The notes below the pieces were generated by a model that ran no database searches, was not told the origin of the DNA, and saw nothing but the letters and a program-made list of their open reading frames with translations. From Lachnospiraceae bacterium (GTDB lineage Bacteria > Bacillota_A > Clostridia > Lachnospirales > Lachnospiraceae): a DNA stretch of 33,597 nt. Numbering within the stretch: position 1 is the first letter of the stretch; every line of letters begins with the position of its first letter. This document shows, piece after piece, positions 32,709 to 33,597 of this stretch. The stretch covers positions 1-33,597 of the forward strand of contig JAGZJD010000025.1 in NCBI GenBank assembly GCA_018365895.1, in the 5' to 3' direction. The translations under genes were made by a program, and so were the position numbers.

Positions 32709-33059
32709 TTACAGAGTATTTAATTCAATCCGCTGTCCGTCTTTCCAGATACGTTCCAGATCATAGAATAAACGATTTTCTTTATCAAATACATGAACGA
32801 TAATGTCTGCGTAATCAAGCAATACCCAATTTCCGGCGCCATAACCTTCACGCTGTCTTGCTTCACACCCAACTTTGTGTAGCTCTTCTTCAACAGAATC
32901 TACCAGTGCATTTACTTGATTAGAGTTTGTACCATTGGCAATAATAAAATAATCTGCAAGTACAGATACGTTTGAGATATCGATTACACAGATATCTTCA
33001 CCTTTTTTTTCTTCCAGCGCTTTGCATGCGATACGCGCCATTTCTCTTGAATTAACCAT
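32709..33059 (-). CDS. rsfS: Ribosomal silencing factor RsfS
   Basis: A 116-residue RsfS (Iojap/YbeB family), which binds ribosomal protein uL14 and blocks subunit joining during starvation. Family segments are DICVIDISNVSVLADYFIIANGTNSNQV, EGYGAGNWVLLDYADIIVHVF and FYDLERIW. A near-perfect AAGGAGGAAC lies upstream of the start. The gene follows yqeK by 15 bases, the conserved Firmicutes order yqeK-rsfS. Confidence 0.95.
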   Translation of the reverse strand: MVNSREMARIACKALEEKKGEDICVIDISNVSVLADYFIIANGTNSNQVNALVDSVEEELHKVGCEARQREGYGAGNWVLLDYADIIVHVFDKENRLFYDLERIWKDGQRIELNTL

Positions 33060-33074
33060 GAATAAGTTCCTCCT

Positions 33075-33597
33075 TTAACGGTTTTGAATGATTGTTTTAT
33101 AATATTGATATGTCTCTTCTGTCATAGGATCCATAGGAAAACCTCTCAGACGGATATAAGAAAGGGAATCTTCCAAAATATAGTACATGCACAAATCAAG
33201 ATCCCGATAGGCTAGTTTGCGGATTTGATCAAGGCGCGGTGCTTCACTTCTTCCAGGTTCTATATAATCTGCAATATAAATAATCTGATCAAGCAGGTTC
33301 ATTTCCTGGCATCCGGTTGTGTGAACTTCAATGGAATGGCATATCTCTTCATTTTTTATACCGTATTTATTCCATGTCAATACAGCGCCCAGTTTTGCGT
33401 GGAGAAGCCCGGGGTTCTTTTCTTCAATTTCAGATACGTTTAGTTGAAATTTTCGACAAAGATCTAATTTCTGATCATTTGGTATGCATTTGGCGCAGTC
33501 ATGAAGAAGTCCGGCATACATAGCCTGATCGAGATCTGCTCCATGGCACATAGCCAGTGAAGCTGCCGTATACATAACTCCGAGCGTATGCTGATAG
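33075..33597 (-). CDS. yqeK: YqeK-family HD hydrolase, 3' part
   Basis: The frame runs past the right edge of the window, so the start is missing. The visible part begins YQHTLGVMYTAASLA, and the internal ATG at 33575 is not the true start. The metal-binding HD pattern includes the H of QHTLG, the HD of GLLHDCAK, and the H of LLHAKLGA and of IEVHTTG, with YIADYIEPGR near the end. YqeK proteins are symmetrical diadenosine tetraphosphate (Ap4A) hydrolases. Normally nadD lies just upstream, which would be outside the window. Confidence 0.93.
   Translation of the reverse strand, partial: YQHTLGVMYTAASLAMCHGADLDQAMYAGLLHDCAKCIPNDQKLDLCRKFQLNVSEIEEKNPGLLHAKLGAVLTWNKYGIKNEEICHSIEVHTTGCQEMNLLDQIIYIADYIEPGRSEAPRLDQIRKLAYRDLDLCMYYILEDSLSYIRLRGFPMDPMTEETYQYYKTIIQNR

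Overview
The window looks like a conserved chromosomal segment of a low-to-mid GC Gram-positive Clostridia, most likely a Lachnospiraceae gut bacterium. This is inferred from protein resemblance, gene order, AGGAGG-type ribosome binding sites and TTGACA/TATAAT-type promoters; it is not a database identification. I see no rRNA, tRNA, CRISPR array, prophage or insertion sequence. Coding density is high and no stretch over about 300 bases lacks a gene.

Layout. (1) 1-3400: the 3' end of a methionine gamma-lyase-like (YnbB) gene, then two FAD-dependent oxidoreductases joined by an ATGA overlap. (2) 3534-13112: a DUF4321 membrane protein, then a shape and division cluster radC-mreC-mreD-PBP2-minC-minD-minE-rodA-mgsA-like-D,D-carboxypeptidase, ended by a strong terminator. 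No mreB lies between radC and mreC. (3) 13199-14425: a divergent pair, DUF378 protein (-) and a TIGR01212 radical SAM protein (+). (4) 14444-19375: HlyD-like protein, YggS, SepF, YlmH, LspA and an RluD-type pseudouridine synthase. (5) 19421-21563: a cytidylate kinase-like protein, a TtcA-like tRNA thiolase (-) and D-aminoacyl-tRNA deacylase. (6) 21666-24979: an unrecognised membrane protein and a HelD-type helicase. (7) 25050-29007: an SOS module with a tyrosine recombinase (-), a YneA-like LysM protein (-), divergent lexA (+) and a MATE transporter (+). The 207-bp yneA/lexA intergenic region carries three SOS boxes. (8) 29055-33597, all on the minus strand: two YibE/F membrane proteins, a broken TetR-family regulator, a FliB-like protein, RsfS and the 3' part of YqeK.

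How the genes work together. Regions 2 and 4 supply lateral wall synthesis (RodA, PBP2, MreCD), septum placement (MinCDE), Z-ring anchoring (SepF) and lipoprotein maturation (LspA). Region 7 is the damage response, with LexA facing a presumed division inhibitor as in Bacillus lexA-yneA.

Most notable observations: a perfect 16-bp tandem duplication that shifts the frame at the 3' end of the yneA-like gene; an MgsA-like protein lacking three catalytic side chains known from E. coli MgsA; a MinE without the usual N-terminal membrane-targeting segment; a degraded tetR gene next to an apparently intact YibE/F operon; and a PBP2 with a roughly 250-residue insertion. No wholly new multi-gene system is evident.
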